Positions 8,228-15,416 of a stretch of 32,563 nt of DNA are shown piece after piece. The notes below the pieces were generated by a model. It saw only the letters and a program-made list of their open reading frames with translations. It did no database searches and was not told the origin of the DNA. Positions within the stretch are counted from its first letter, which is position 1. Every line of letters begins with the position of its first letter. The translations under genes were made by a program, and so were the position numbers. Origin of the DNA: Chlorobiota bacterium (lineage in GTDB: Bacteria > Bacteroidota > Ignavibacteria > OLB7); NCBI GenBank assembly GCA_016788565.1, contig JAEUSP010000076.1, forward strand, positions 1 through 32,563, written 5' to 3'.

Positions 8228-8410
8228 ATGAACACAAATAACAAAAAAGTGGTGTCTCAGGCCGTTTTTATGTTCGTTGGCATGTTCGTTGTGCTATGCG
8301 TGTGGGATTGGGTGGAGTCGGGCAATAGTAAGTTCCTTGCTAATGCTATAGCAGCAGTATTGGTCGCCTTCGGTTCTGTGTATGTGGATAAGGTACTGCT
8401 GAAGCAATAA
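8228..8410 (+). CDS. Small two-helix membrane protein, unknown
   Basis: A 60-residue protein with a polar, lysine-containing N-terminus and two hydrophobic segments at about 12-27 (AVFMFVGMFVVLCVW) and 36-53 (FLANAIAAVLVAFGSVYV), so a small inner-membrane protein is likely. It begins 5 nt after the previous stop and shares its lower GC, so the two appear to form one cassette. Small membrane partners beside an unknown larger protein are often immunity or anchoring subunits, but nothing in the sequence proves this. Confidence 0.6.
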   Translation: MNTNNKKVVSQAVFMFVGMFVVLCVWDWVESGNSKFLANAIAAVLVAFGSVYVDKVLLKQ

Positions 8411-8444
8411 AATGAGGGGAGGGTGGTGGTACTGACTCGAGCAA

Positions 8445-8481
8445 CAACGCCGCTGTCATCGCATAGATGACAGCGGCGTTG
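8445..8481. terminator. Bidirectional terminator hairpin between convergent genes
   Basis: A perfect 16-bp stem (8445-8460 with 8466-8481) closes a GCATA loop. It lies between the plus-strand cassette ending at 8410 and rpmA ending at 8508 on the minus strand. Only short T-runs follow on the plus side (GTTTTCGGTTT). Confidence 0.8.
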
Positions 8482-8507
8482 CTGTACGTTTTCGGTTTAC
8501 GGTTGGC

Positions 8508-8765
8508 TTAGGCGTTCGGAAGGATGTTCACCGTTTTGCGGGTGCGGCCTTTGCGGCCGAACTGCACGGTCCCATCAATCAGCGCGAACAAAGTGTCGTC
8601 GCTGCCGATGCCCACGTTCAGCCCCGGATGGAACTTGGTTCCCCGTTGGCGAACAAGGATATTGCCAGCGCGAACAACTTGCCCGCCAAAACGCTTGATG
8701 CCAAGATATTGCGGGTTGGAATCACGCCCGTTCTTTGTTGAGCCTGCCCCTTTTTTATGAGCCAT
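8508..8765 (-). CDS. rpmA: 50S ribosomal protein L27
   Basis: An 85-residue L27 of normal length. It starts directly with [16 protein letters not shown], so there is no Firmicutes-type cleavable N-terminal extension. The N-terminal arm reaches the peptidyl transferase centre. Typical blocks are [22 protein letters not shown] and FHPGxNVGxGxDxTLFAL. A strong AGGAGG lies about 8 nt before the ATG. It is downstream of rplU in the usual rplU-rpmA pair and ends at the convergent terminator. Confidence 0.97.
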   Translation of the reverse strand: MAHKKGAGSTKNGRDSNPQYLGIKRFGGQVVRAGNILVRQRGTKFHPGLNVGIGSDDTLFALIDGTVQFGRKGRTRKTVNILPNA

Positions 8766-8843
8766 GGTTCATTGCCTCCTGAAAGAATATCTGTGCTATG
8801 CTTGTTGAGTGATGCTGCCGATTACCGAGTGCTGCGCCTGTGG

Positions 8844-9140
8844 TTAGGCCGCGATTCCGGTAATCTGGATTTTGGTGTAGCCCTGGCGGTGGCCGTTCAG
8901 CTTTTGATAGCCTTTGCGGCGTTTTTTGTGGAACACCAGAACGGTTTCCCCTTTGCCATGCTCCAACACTTTTGCGGTGACGGTCGCGCTGCTTAGGCCC
9001 AACGAGCCGTCAGCGAAGGTTGCCAACACGTTGCTGAACTCCACGGTGGAGTCAAGATCATTGCTGAGCCGTGGGACAACGATGGTGTCCCCATTTTGGA
9101 CGCGGAATTGCGAACCGGCGATATTTACGATAGCGTGCAT
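8844..9140 (-). CDS. rplU: 50S ribosomal protein L21
   Basis: A 98-residue L21 starting MHAIVNIAGSQFRV, where the start of L21 is expected; AGGTGA lies 6 nt upstream. The family signature KKRRKGYQKLNGHRQGYTKI near the C-terminus contacts 23S rRNA. An in-frame upstream ATG would add 19 residues unlike L21 and is rejected. rpmA follows after 78 nt. Confidence 0.97.
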   Translation of the reverse strand: MHAIVNIAGSQFRVQNGDTIVVPRLSNDLDSTVEFSNVLATFADGSLGLSSATVTAKVLEHGKGETVLVFHKKRRKGYQKLNGHRQGYTKIQITGIAA

Positions 9141-9194
9141 GATTTCACCTACGGAAAATATGCTGTGAAACGGATGTCTGCTTTTGAAGAGCGA

Positions 9195-9226
9195 CAAAGA
9201 TACGCCCGCGCCGTTCGGTCTTCCAA
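9195..9226 (-). promoter_or_regulatory. rplU-rpmA promoter
   Basis: On the minus strand TTGG (9226-9223) and TATCTTTG (9202-9195) are 20 nt apart, matching the -33/-7 Bacteroidota consensus. The predicted mRNA start is about 50 nt before the rplU ATG. Confidence 0.65.
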
Positions 9227-9416
9227 GAAGAGTTTGCCGGAATCCGTTCCCATTTTGTAACGGCTAACGGCGATCCCGAAGAACCACTATTTTGCCGGGG
9301 CCGGAACCGGCGGGGAAAAGCGGGTTTGGCGGGGTGGCTTCTCCGGCACAAACAATGCGGGTAACCTGGCCTTGTTTTCAGCAACGCAACCAACTGGCAA
9401 CCAACGAATCCCAACC

Positions 9417-9758
9417 ATGCCAACCATTTTTTCCAAAATCATCAGCGGTGAAATTCCGGCTGACATTGTTTACCAGGACGAGCAAGTGCTGGCCTTCCGC
9501 GACATCGCGCCGCAAGCACCAACGCATATTCTGATTATCCCGAAAGAGGAGATAGCAACCGCCAACGATCTTACCGAACAGCATGAGCCTTTAATCGGCC
9601 ACTTGGTTCTGGTTGCCGCACGCATTGCCCAACAGTTGGGCATTGCCCAGGGGGGCTACCGCTTGGTGATGAACTGCAATCGGGATGGAGGGCAGGAGGT
9701 CTATCACCTGCATCTTCATCTGCTTGGCGGGCGCAAGTTGGCGTGGCCGCCGGGGTGA
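9417..9758 (+). CDS. HIT-family nucleotide hydrolase (HinT-like)
   Basis: A 113-residue histidine-triad protein. [19 protein letters not shown] is the classic HinT start, and the active site [11 protein letters not shown] lies near residues 98-108. Bacterial HinT proteins hydrolyse adenosine phosphoramidates and lysyl-AMP. The ATG at 9417 was chosen over an earlier in-frame ATG because it gives the standard length. It is a single gene, divergent from rplU and convergent with the HU gene. Confidence 0.93.
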   Translation: MPTIFSKIISGEIPADIVYQDEQVLAFRDIAPQAPTHILIIPKEEIATANDLTEQHEPLIGHLVLVAARIAQQLGIAQGGYRLVMNCNRDGGQEVYHLHLHLLGGRKLAWPPG

Positions 9759-9809
9759 AACGAACGGCGCAACCAGCCGGACGCAAACTGTCCGGCCCCA
9801 AAAATAGAG

Positions 9810-9844
9810 CAGCGGGCCGTTGCATTTGGCGCAACGGCCCGCTG
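9810..9844. terminator. Bidirectional terminator between the HIT gene and the HU gene
   Basis: CAGCGGGCCGTTGC at 9810-9823 pairs perfectly with 9831-9844 across a 7-nt loop. On the minus strand the stem is followed by CTATTTTTGG, a reasonable U-tract for the HU gene; on the plus strand TGTGTTTAC follows. Confidence 0.85.
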
Positions 9845-9887
9845 TGTGTTTACGGGTCCAGGAAAAAGTAGCGAGCCACTATCTGGC

Positions 9888-10265
9888 TTACTTCTTCTTT
9901 GCAGCTTTGGCTGGTGCCTTTGCGGCAGCTTTGGCTGGAGCAGCTTTTGCTGCTGGTTTTGCCGCGGCTTTCTTCCCCTTTGGAGCCAACGCAGCGTTGA
10001 CCGAATCTTTGAGCGATTTGCCAGCCGAAAACTTCACTGTTTTGCTGGCTGCGATCATAAGTGCCTCGCCAGTTTTGGGATTACGCCCCTCACGTGCTGC
10101 ACGGTCCCCGACACCAAACGTGCCGAAGCCAACAATCTGCACGGAGTTCCCACTTTTCAGCGTGTTGCTGATAGCATCAAGCATTCCCTTCACGGCACTT
10201 TCGGCCTGTGCATTCGTCAAGTTTGCGGCGGTGGCCACTGCGCCCACCAGATCACCTTTGTTCAC
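9888..10265 (-). CDS. HU-family nucleoid protein with lysine/alanine-rich tail
   Basis: A DNA-binding HU/IHF-family protein of 125 residues. The start is GTG, 9 nt after a GGAGG. Residues 1-95 are a complete HU fold: NKGDLVGAVA at the start, VGFGTFGVGDRAAREGRNPKTGE (40s to 60s) including the DNA-binding arm, and FSAGKSLKDSVN at the end. Residues 96-125 are an added low-complexity tail of K, A and P resembling eukaryotic histone H1. HU bends and compacts DNA; the tail should raise nonspecific affinity. A longer upstream reading (GATHLST...) is not homologous and is excluded. Confidence 0.93.
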   Translation of the reverse strand: MNKGDLVGAVATAANLTNAQAESAVKGMLDAISNTLKSGNSVQIVGFGTFGVGDRAAREGRNPKTGEALMIAASKTVKFSAGKSLKDSVNAALAPKGKKAAAKPAAKAAPAKAAAKAPAKAAKKK

Positions 10266-10689
10266 TTCAGAACCTCCAGAAGTTGATAGATGTGTTGCCC
10301 CCCACAGGGGCAGTTGGATTGGTTGATCGCGAACATACACCACCAACACCCCCAAACGCAAGAGGGAAACGCCCGCGAAGGTAGATTTTTCAAGGCTTCG
10401 CGGGGGAAAAGTTCACTTTTTTCGGGGAGCGGAAGCCATCGAATCTTGGGAACGGAGATGCGTTGCTTTCCCATGCTTGAAAAACAGCCTGAACCTTGCG
10501 GATAATTCTTGCACTTCACCACTTTCTTTTGCCTCCCCTATTGATAACCACATCTCTGCGCCGTATAATCACAGGCCAATCGTTTGACACGTTCCCTGGC
10601 TCCATTTCTGCCGTGGGAAACGCCTTCCGTCGGCACTGAACTTGCGCATGTGACACTTCAACATTTAACAACCTACATGGAGGTATCAG
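10266..10689. promoter_or_regulatory. Divergent intergenic promoter region (HU gene / EF-G paralogue)
   Basis: This is a 424-bp gap without a gene. On the minus strand TACCTTCG (10383-10376) is a near match to the -7 box and would give the HU mRNA a leader of about 107 nt. On the plus strand TTGAAA (10477-10482) and GATAAT (10501-10506), 18 nt apart, resemble a sigma70 promoter but do not fit the TAnnTTTG type. GGAGG near 10679 is the ribosome-binding site for the GTG at 10690. Nothing else recognisable was seen. Confidence 0.4.
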
Positions 10690-12843
10690 GTGGCAGCAGA
10701 AACCAGATCGGAGAACGTCCGCACCATTGTGCTTGCGGGGCATGGTGGTGCCGGCAAAACAACCCTTGCCGAAGCAATGTTGTACGCGGCAAAGGAGACC
10801 AACCGCATGGGGCAAATCCCCGATGGATCAACCGTAAGCGATTACCACCCCGATGAGATTGAGCGTGGCATTTCGCTGATGCTTTCGGTGCTTCACGCAA
10901 ACTGGCGTGGGCACAAAATTAACCTGCTTGATGCCCCCGGATTCCCCGATTTTATCGGCGATCTGAAATCCGCCGTTCGCGTGGCCGACACCATGGTGAT
11001 GGCGGTGGATGCCAGCACCGGCGTGGGGTTCGGTGCCGATGCTGCGTGGGAATTTGCCGGCGAAACAAAAGTCCCTGTGTTGTTTGCCCTCACCAAAATC
11101 AACACCGAGCAAGCGCATTTTGAGGAGACGTTGGACTACCTGCGCGAGCATTTCAGCCGCGACATTGTCCCGCTGGAATATCCGGTGTATCAGGACAAAC
11201 AGATTTCCGCAGTGGTGAACATCTTGGAAATGAAGGCAATGAAGTTTGCCGACGACGGAAGCGGTTCCCACACCGACACCGCCGACATTCCCGCCGAGGT
11301 GCAAGCGCGCTGTGCCGAAATCCGCGAGGGGCTGATTGAAACGCTGGCCGAATCGGACGAATCACTGCTGGACAACTTCTTCAACAACGGCACATTAACC
11401 GAGGAAGAGATCGCCAAAGGGCTGAAGGCCGCGCTGCTGCAACGGAAAATCTTCCCGTTGTTTGCTGTCAGCAGCACCCAAAATATCGGCGTTACTCCGC
11501 TGATGGATTTCATCGTGGATTACTGCCCAAGCCCCATGGACCTTCCTGCGCCACCAGCTGCGGTTCCGAACAGCCCGAACGCCGTCAGCCTTCCCAAAAC
11601 ATCAGAAGGGGAGCCGGTGATTTTCATCTTCAAAACCATCAGCGAGCCGCACGTTGGCGAGCTATCCTTCTTCCGCGTCTTCCACGGCAAAGTGACCCCG
11701 GGCCTTGATTTGGTGAATGTTGATAGCGGCACAACCGAGCGGCTGAACCAAGTTTATGTGGTCAATGGCAAAAACCGCAAGGACGTTCCCGCGCTGAACT
11801 ACGGCGACATTGGCGCGGTGGTGAAATTGAAAAACACTCACACCAACAACACCCTTGCTCCAAAAGGGAAGACCGTAAAAATTCCCACCATCTGGTATCC
11901 CGCGCCAATCACCGACGCAGCCTTAATCAGCAAGGGGAAGGGGGATGAAGCAAAGGTGGCCGAAGCACTGCACGTGATGCACGAGGAGGACCCAACCTTC
12001 AGTGTCCACATGGACCCCGAGTCGCACCAGACGGTGATTAGCGGGCTGGGGGAATTGCACCTGGATGTAGTGGTGAAACGCCTGACCAACAAATACGGTT
12101 TGCACGTGGAGATGAAACCGCCCCGCATCCCTTACCGCGAAACGATTCGCGGAGCGGTGGCCACAAGCTACCGCCACCGCAAGCAGACCGGCGGGGCAGG
12201 GCAGTTTGGCGAAGTCCATTTCTACATTGAACCATACGAGGAAGGCCGCCCTGTGCCGTCGCAATATCAGGTTCGCGACCAGGAACTTGAGCCGCTTCAG
12301 TGGGGGGGGCATTTCCATTTCATCAACTCCATTGTGGGGGGGACGATTGAGGCCCGGTTTGTCCCGGCGGTGAAGAAAGGCATTCTGGAAATTCTTCGCG
12401 GTGGGGCGTACGCCGGCTACCCAATGTCGAACGTCCGTGTGGTGTTGTTCGATGGCAAGATGCACGCCGTAGATTCCAACGAAAACGCCTTCAAGACCGC
12501 AGCGCGGATGTGTCTGAAGCAAGGCATCAAAGAATGCCGACCGCAGCTGATGGAGCCGATCTGGAACGTGGAAATATCTGCCCCAGCTGACTACATGGGG
12601 GACATCATGGGGGATTTAAGCAGCCACCGTGGGCGAATCATGGGGATGGACTCCAAAGGTGCGGCACAGATCATCAAAGCCCAGATTCCGCTGGCCGAGC
12701 TCTACGGATATGCTGCCCGGTTGCGCTCGCTAACCCAGGGTCGCGGAAGCTACACCCGCGCATTCAGCCACTATGAAGAAGTGCCGAAAGAGGTGGAAGC
12801 CAAAATTGTGGCCGCCGCCGACTTGAAGGATGAGGAGGAGTAG
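10690..12843 (+). CDS. Elongation factor G-like GTPase (EF-G2 type paralogue)
   Basis: A 717-residue EF-G paralogue with a GTG start after GGAGG. The domain order is that of EF-G: G domain, domain II, III, the IV region with the YRETIRG and GGAGQFGEV motifs, and V near the end (MDSKGAAQIIKAQIPLAELYGY). G1 is intact (GHGGAGKT, 17-24), but G3 is DAPGF (81-85) where translational EF-G has DTPGH, so the GTP-hydrolysis His is Phe. G4 is TKIN (135-138) instead of NKxD. The window also encodes the canonical fusA at 28155, so this is the second copy. Paralogues of this class are described in several bacteria with roles distinct from canonical translocation or not established. Own promoter and terminator; it is monocistronic. 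Confidence 0.9.
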   Translation: MAAETRSENVRTIVLAGHGGAGKTTLAEAMLYAAKETNRMGQIPDGSTVSDYHPDEIERGISLMLSVLHANWRGHKINLLDAPGFPDFIGDLKSAVRVADTMVMAVDASTGVGFGADAAWEFAGETKVPVLFALTKINTEQAHFEETLDYLREHFSRDIVPLEYPVYQDKQISAVVNILEMKAMKFADDGSGSHTDTADIPAEVQARCAEIREGLIETLAESDESLLDNFFNNGTLTEEEIAKGLKAALLQRKIFPLFAVSSTQNIGVTPLMDFIVDYCPSPMDLPAPPAAVPNSPNAVSLPKTSEGEPVIFIFKTISEPHVGELSFFRVFHGKVTPGLDLVNVDSGTTERLNQVYVVNGKNRKDVPALNYGDIGAVVKLKNTHTNNTLAPKGKTVKIPTIWYPAPITDAALISKGKGDEAKVAEALHVMHEEDPTFSVHMDPESHQTVISGLGELHLDVVVKRLTNKYGLHVEMKPPRIPYRETIRGAVATSYRHRKQTGGAGQFGEVHFYIEPYEEGRPVPSQYQVRDQELEPLQWGGHFHFINSIVGGTIEARFVPAVKKGILEILRGGAYAGYPMSNVRVVLFDGKMHAVDSNENAFKTAARMCLKQGIKECRPQLMEPIWNVEISAPADYMGDIMGDLSSHRGRIMGMDSKGAAQIIKAQIPLAELYGYAARLRSLTQGRGSYTRAFSHYEEVPKEVEAKIVAAADLKDEEE

Positions 12844-12901
12844 ATACTCCGCTGGAACATCCCAGCCGCTGCAGAGGTTCCAAACCAGATATCCAACAAC
12901 G

Positions 12902-12938
12902 AAAAACGGGCGAAGCAGTTCTTGCTTCGCCCGTTTTT
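12902..12938. terminator. Strong bidirectional terminator
   Basis: A 16-bp perfect stem (12902-12917 with 12923-12938) is flanked by AAAAA on the left and TTTTT on the right. It therefore gives a U-tract on both strands and serves the EF-G-like gene and rlpA, which converge here. Confidence 0.92.
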
Positions 12939-12963
12939 GATTTCTGCTGGAGTAGCCAGCAGC

Positions 12964-13854
12964 TTATGAGTTCGCGGCTGAGTCGGCTTGCTTCTGAGCC
13001 AGTTGCTGGTTGGTTGGCAACCCTTTGGTGAACTGCACAATTTCTGCCGAAGCATATTGCCCGGTAAGCTCAATCAGCAGACTTTTTGCAAGCGCGTCGC
13101 TGCTGAACAGCCCGACCGAAACGCTGTACTTGCGGCTATCCCCCTGGCGGGTTTCCACAATGAAGACGTTATCGTAGCCTTGCTCAATCAGGCGTTGCTG
13201 CAAGGTGATCGCCTCGTCAAAATCTGATTGACCGGCCAGGCTGACGGTGCGTCCATGCAGCCGGATGCTGCGCCCTTCGGCATCGAATGCGCGGATGGCC
13301 GAAGCCCCCTTGCTGGCATAGACCTCCATTTTCACCGCTCCGGTTCCGCTCCCTTTAATTCCAACCCGCCCGGCAGCCCCTTCGGAAAGGTCAAGAACGC
13401 GGCCACCACAATATGGCCCGCGGTCGTTGATGCGAACCAAAACGGAACGTCCACTTTTTTCGTTCACCACCCGCACCAGCGTTCCAAAGGGAAGCGTTTT
13501 GTGGGCGGCCGTCATCTCATGTTTGTTAAATCGCTCGCCGTTGGCAGTGCGGCGGCCATGAAAGCCAGGACCATACCAGCTGACCCGTCCCGATAGCGTC
13601 TGCGATGCAGGAATCGCCATGGCGTAGCTGGTGTCGGTCGCTACTTCCTCGGAAGCCTTTGCGGCGTACAGCGAATCCATGTTTACTTCGGCAGTAGCAT
13701 TCGCGACCCCGTTTGTGCTGGGTTCGGTGGCACTGGCCGACCATGTGAGCGCCGCAACGACGCTTGCTCCACTCAGTGTGGCTGTTAGCAGAAGAGCGAT
13801 AAGGCCTGTGCGGCTTCGCTTCCGGCTGCTACTGGTAGCTTCAACTGATGTCAA
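12964..13854 (-). CDS. rlpA: RlpA-like septal lytic transglycosylase with SPOR-like domain
   Basis: A 296-residue envelope protein. An N-terminal signal or anchor segment lies at about 17-42. The double-psi beta-barrel RlpA domain lies at about 88-180 with SWYGPGFHGRRTANGERFN, AAHKTLPFGTLVRV, INDRGPYCGGRVLDLS. The C-terminal 90 residues look like a SPOR domain (repeated beta/alpha pattern with QQRLIEQGYDNVFIVE and YSVSVGLFSS). RlpA enzymes cleave glycan strands stripped of peptides at the septum, and SPOR domains bind such glycans. There is no clear lipobox, unlike E. coli RlpA. The ATG follows GGAGGGA, and a TATCTTTG box lies about 83 nt upstream. Confidence 0.9.
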   Translation of the reverse strand: MTSVEATSSSRKRSRTGLIALLLTATLSGASVVAALTWSASATEPSTNGVANATAEVNMDSLYAAKASEEVATDTSYAMAIPASQTLSGRVSWYGPGFHGRRTANGERFNKHEMTAAHKTLPFGTLVRVVNEKSGRSVLVRINDRGPYCGGRVLDLSEGAAGRVGIKGSGTGAVKMEVYASKGASAIRAFDAEGRSIRLHGRTVSLAGQSDFDEAITLQQRLIEQGYDNVFIVETRQGDSRKYSVSVGLFSSDALAKSLLIELTGQYASAEIVQFTKGLPTNQQLAQKQADSAANS

Positions 13855-13936
13855 GGTTCCCTCCTCAATTAGTTCAACGTATCATTCGCTTCGTACTTCG
13901 GCTGCCACGTGGGGGGCTGCACTTTTTGAAGCGGGG

Positions 13937-13944
13937 CAAAGATA
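13937..13944 (-). promoter_or_regulatory. Candidate -7 box for rlpA
   Basis: TATCTTTG on the minus strand is a perfect TAnnTTTG match, 83 nt before the rlpA ATG and in the gap after the GNAT gene. I see no good TTTG -33 partner at 19-21 nt, so the promoter is less certain than that of rplU. Confidence 0.5.
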
Positions 13945-13967
13945 GGTTGTGCCTAACCGCCGGGGTC

Positions 13968-15101
13968 TTAATTCTTTTTAATGATTTTGTCGTACAGGCG
14001 ATAACGCTTGTACAACTCACCGTTCATCATCTGGGCGGCGCGGTTCATCATCACGTTATCTTCCACCACCCACGACGCTTCCCCTTCGCGATATCCCTTC
14101 CCATCCACCATTCGGGTTCCGACTTCATAATAGAGTACGGCATCAATTCCAAGCCGCTGAAACTGCGGAATTACGCCCAAAATGAAGATTCTTCCACGGT
14201 TCACCCGTTTGCGAAACCGCAGCATTGCCAGCACCGCGCCAAGCAATCCCCCCTTTTTGTTGCGGATCAACACTTGGTTGATGTCGGGCAATCCCAGCGC
14301 AAAGCCAACTGGCTTCCCCTGGGCTTCGGCAATCAGCACAAAGTCGGGGTCGGCCAATTGTTTCAAGTCTTTGGCAATGAAGTCAAACTCCGCATCGGTC
14401 ATCTTCACGAACCCCCAGTTGGCTTGCCAGGCCAGGTTGTAGATTTCCTTGATGATCGCCACATCACGCTGAAACGCCGATTTATTGCTGAAATCCACGT
14501 TTCTGATAGTTAGCCCCTCCCGCTGGCGAACCGCAGCCTGCACCCGTTTCACCTTCTCCGTCAGGAAAGAACGGGTCAAACGGTAGGCGAACATGTCCTT
14601 CGATTTGGCCAGCCCAAACGATTCGATTACGGCACTGTAATATTTGGGGTTGTAGGTCATCAAGATTTGCGGGGGGTCATCGAAGCCTTCCACCAGCAAT
14701 CCGGCCTCGTCATTCAGCGAAGGATTCACCGGCCCGCGCATCACCTCCATCCCCCGTTCGGCCAGCCATTGCTGGGCGGCAGCAAGCAGTCCGTTGGCAA
14801 CTTCTTGGTCGTTGATCGCCTCGAAAAAACCGAAGAAGCCAACCTTGTCGTTGTAGGTATCGTTGTGATTGCCGTTGATGATCGCTGCGATTCGGCCAAC
14901 AACGTGGCCATCACGTTCGGCAAGGAACATCTCCATTTGGGAGTGCTGCCAGAACGGGTTCTTCTCTCGGTTCAGCAATCGCTTCCGGTCGAACTTCACC
15001 GGCGGAACCCAGTTCGGGTCCCCCTTGTAGATAGGCCAGACCATTTCGATGAAGCGATTCACATCGCGGTTGCTGCGGACGGGGATAATTGAAATTGGCA
15101 T
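13968..15101 (-). CDS. GNAT-family N-acetyltransferase-like protein
   Basis: A 377-residue protein of a conserved bacterial family annotated as GNAT-type acyltransferases of unknown substrate. The N-terminal half has DPNWVPPVKFDRKRLLNREKNPFW and MRGPVNPSLNDEAGLLVEGF, typical of this family. The C-terminal half carries the acetyl-CoA-binding-like region (FVLIAEAQGKPVGFALGLPD, ILGVIPQFQRLGIDAVLYYEV). The ATG at 15101 is preferred over an upstream TTG because the family begins near MPISIIPV. A TACTTTTG box ends 3 nt before this ATG, suggesting a leaderless mRNA. Upstream of rlpA on the same strand, which probably has its own promoter. Confidence 0.85.
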   Translation of the reverse strand: MPISIIPVRSNRDVNRFIEMVWPIYKGDPNWVPPVKFDRKRLLNREKNPFWQHSQMEMFLAERDGHVVGRIAAIINGNHNDTYNDKVGFFGFFEAINDQEVANGLLAAAQQWLAERGMEVMRGPVNPSLNDEAGLLVEGFDDPPQILMTYNPKYYSAVIESFGLAKSKDMFAYRLTRSFLTEKVKRVQAAVRQREGLTIRNVDFSNKSAFQRDVAIIKEIYNLAWQANWGFVKMTDAEFDFIAKDLKQLADPDFVLIAEAQGKPVGFALGLPDINQVLIRNKKGGLLGAVLAMLRFRKRVNRGRIFILGVIPQFQRLGIDAVLYYEVGTRMVDGKGYREGEASWVVEDNVMMNRAAQMMNGELYKRYRLYDKIIKKN

Positions 15102-15104
15102 GAG

Positions 15105-15112
15105 CAAAAGTA
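15105..15112 (-). promoter_or_regulatory. -7 box adjoining the GNAT start codon
   Basis: The minus-strand TACTTTTG fits TAnnTTTG exactly and leaves only 3 nt before the ATG at 15101. A TTTGG lies 16 nt upstream, slightly close for a -33 box. If used, transcription starts at or next to the A of ATG. Confidence 0.45.
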
Positions 15113-15416
15113 GAGAGAAGAAGCGAGCCAAAGAAGAAGGTGGCTGGGGCAACGGCTACCAACCGAGGGGTTTTGACGATAACTTGACAACCCGGCAGCA
15201 TGGCTCAGACCTCTTCTTCTTCCCCCTGAAGAGGAGAAAAAACCACAGAGGCACAGAGAGCAAAGAGGGAAGAAAGAGAGAGGGAGAGTTGGGATATCAC
15301 CGCCCGCGAACTCTACGATGAGCCAAAAAATCTTGCCGATGGGTCATGCAGATAAAAGCTGGAATGACGAACTTGCGAACGACACTGGTTGCACCATTGA
15401 TGAATCCCGGAAATCC
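15113..15416. other. Non-coding divergent intergenic stretch
   Basis: About 300 bp between divergent genes. It holds a purine-rich block around 15227-15290 containing AACCACAGAGGCACAGAGAG, a sequence type that recurs as a dispersed repeat in many environmental bacterial genomes, and a short CCTCTTC/GAAGAGG hairpin near 15211-15235. An open frame with ATG at 15318 reads into the next gene but has no signal-peptide sense until 15417. I found no convincing -33/-7 pair. Confidence 0.4.

Noticed and set aside
7410-8237. Minus-strand open frame opposite the low-GC protein
   Set aside because: Cys/Ser/Ile-rich product overlapping the 3' end of pdxB. The plus-strand reading has normal composition and a neatly spaced second gene.
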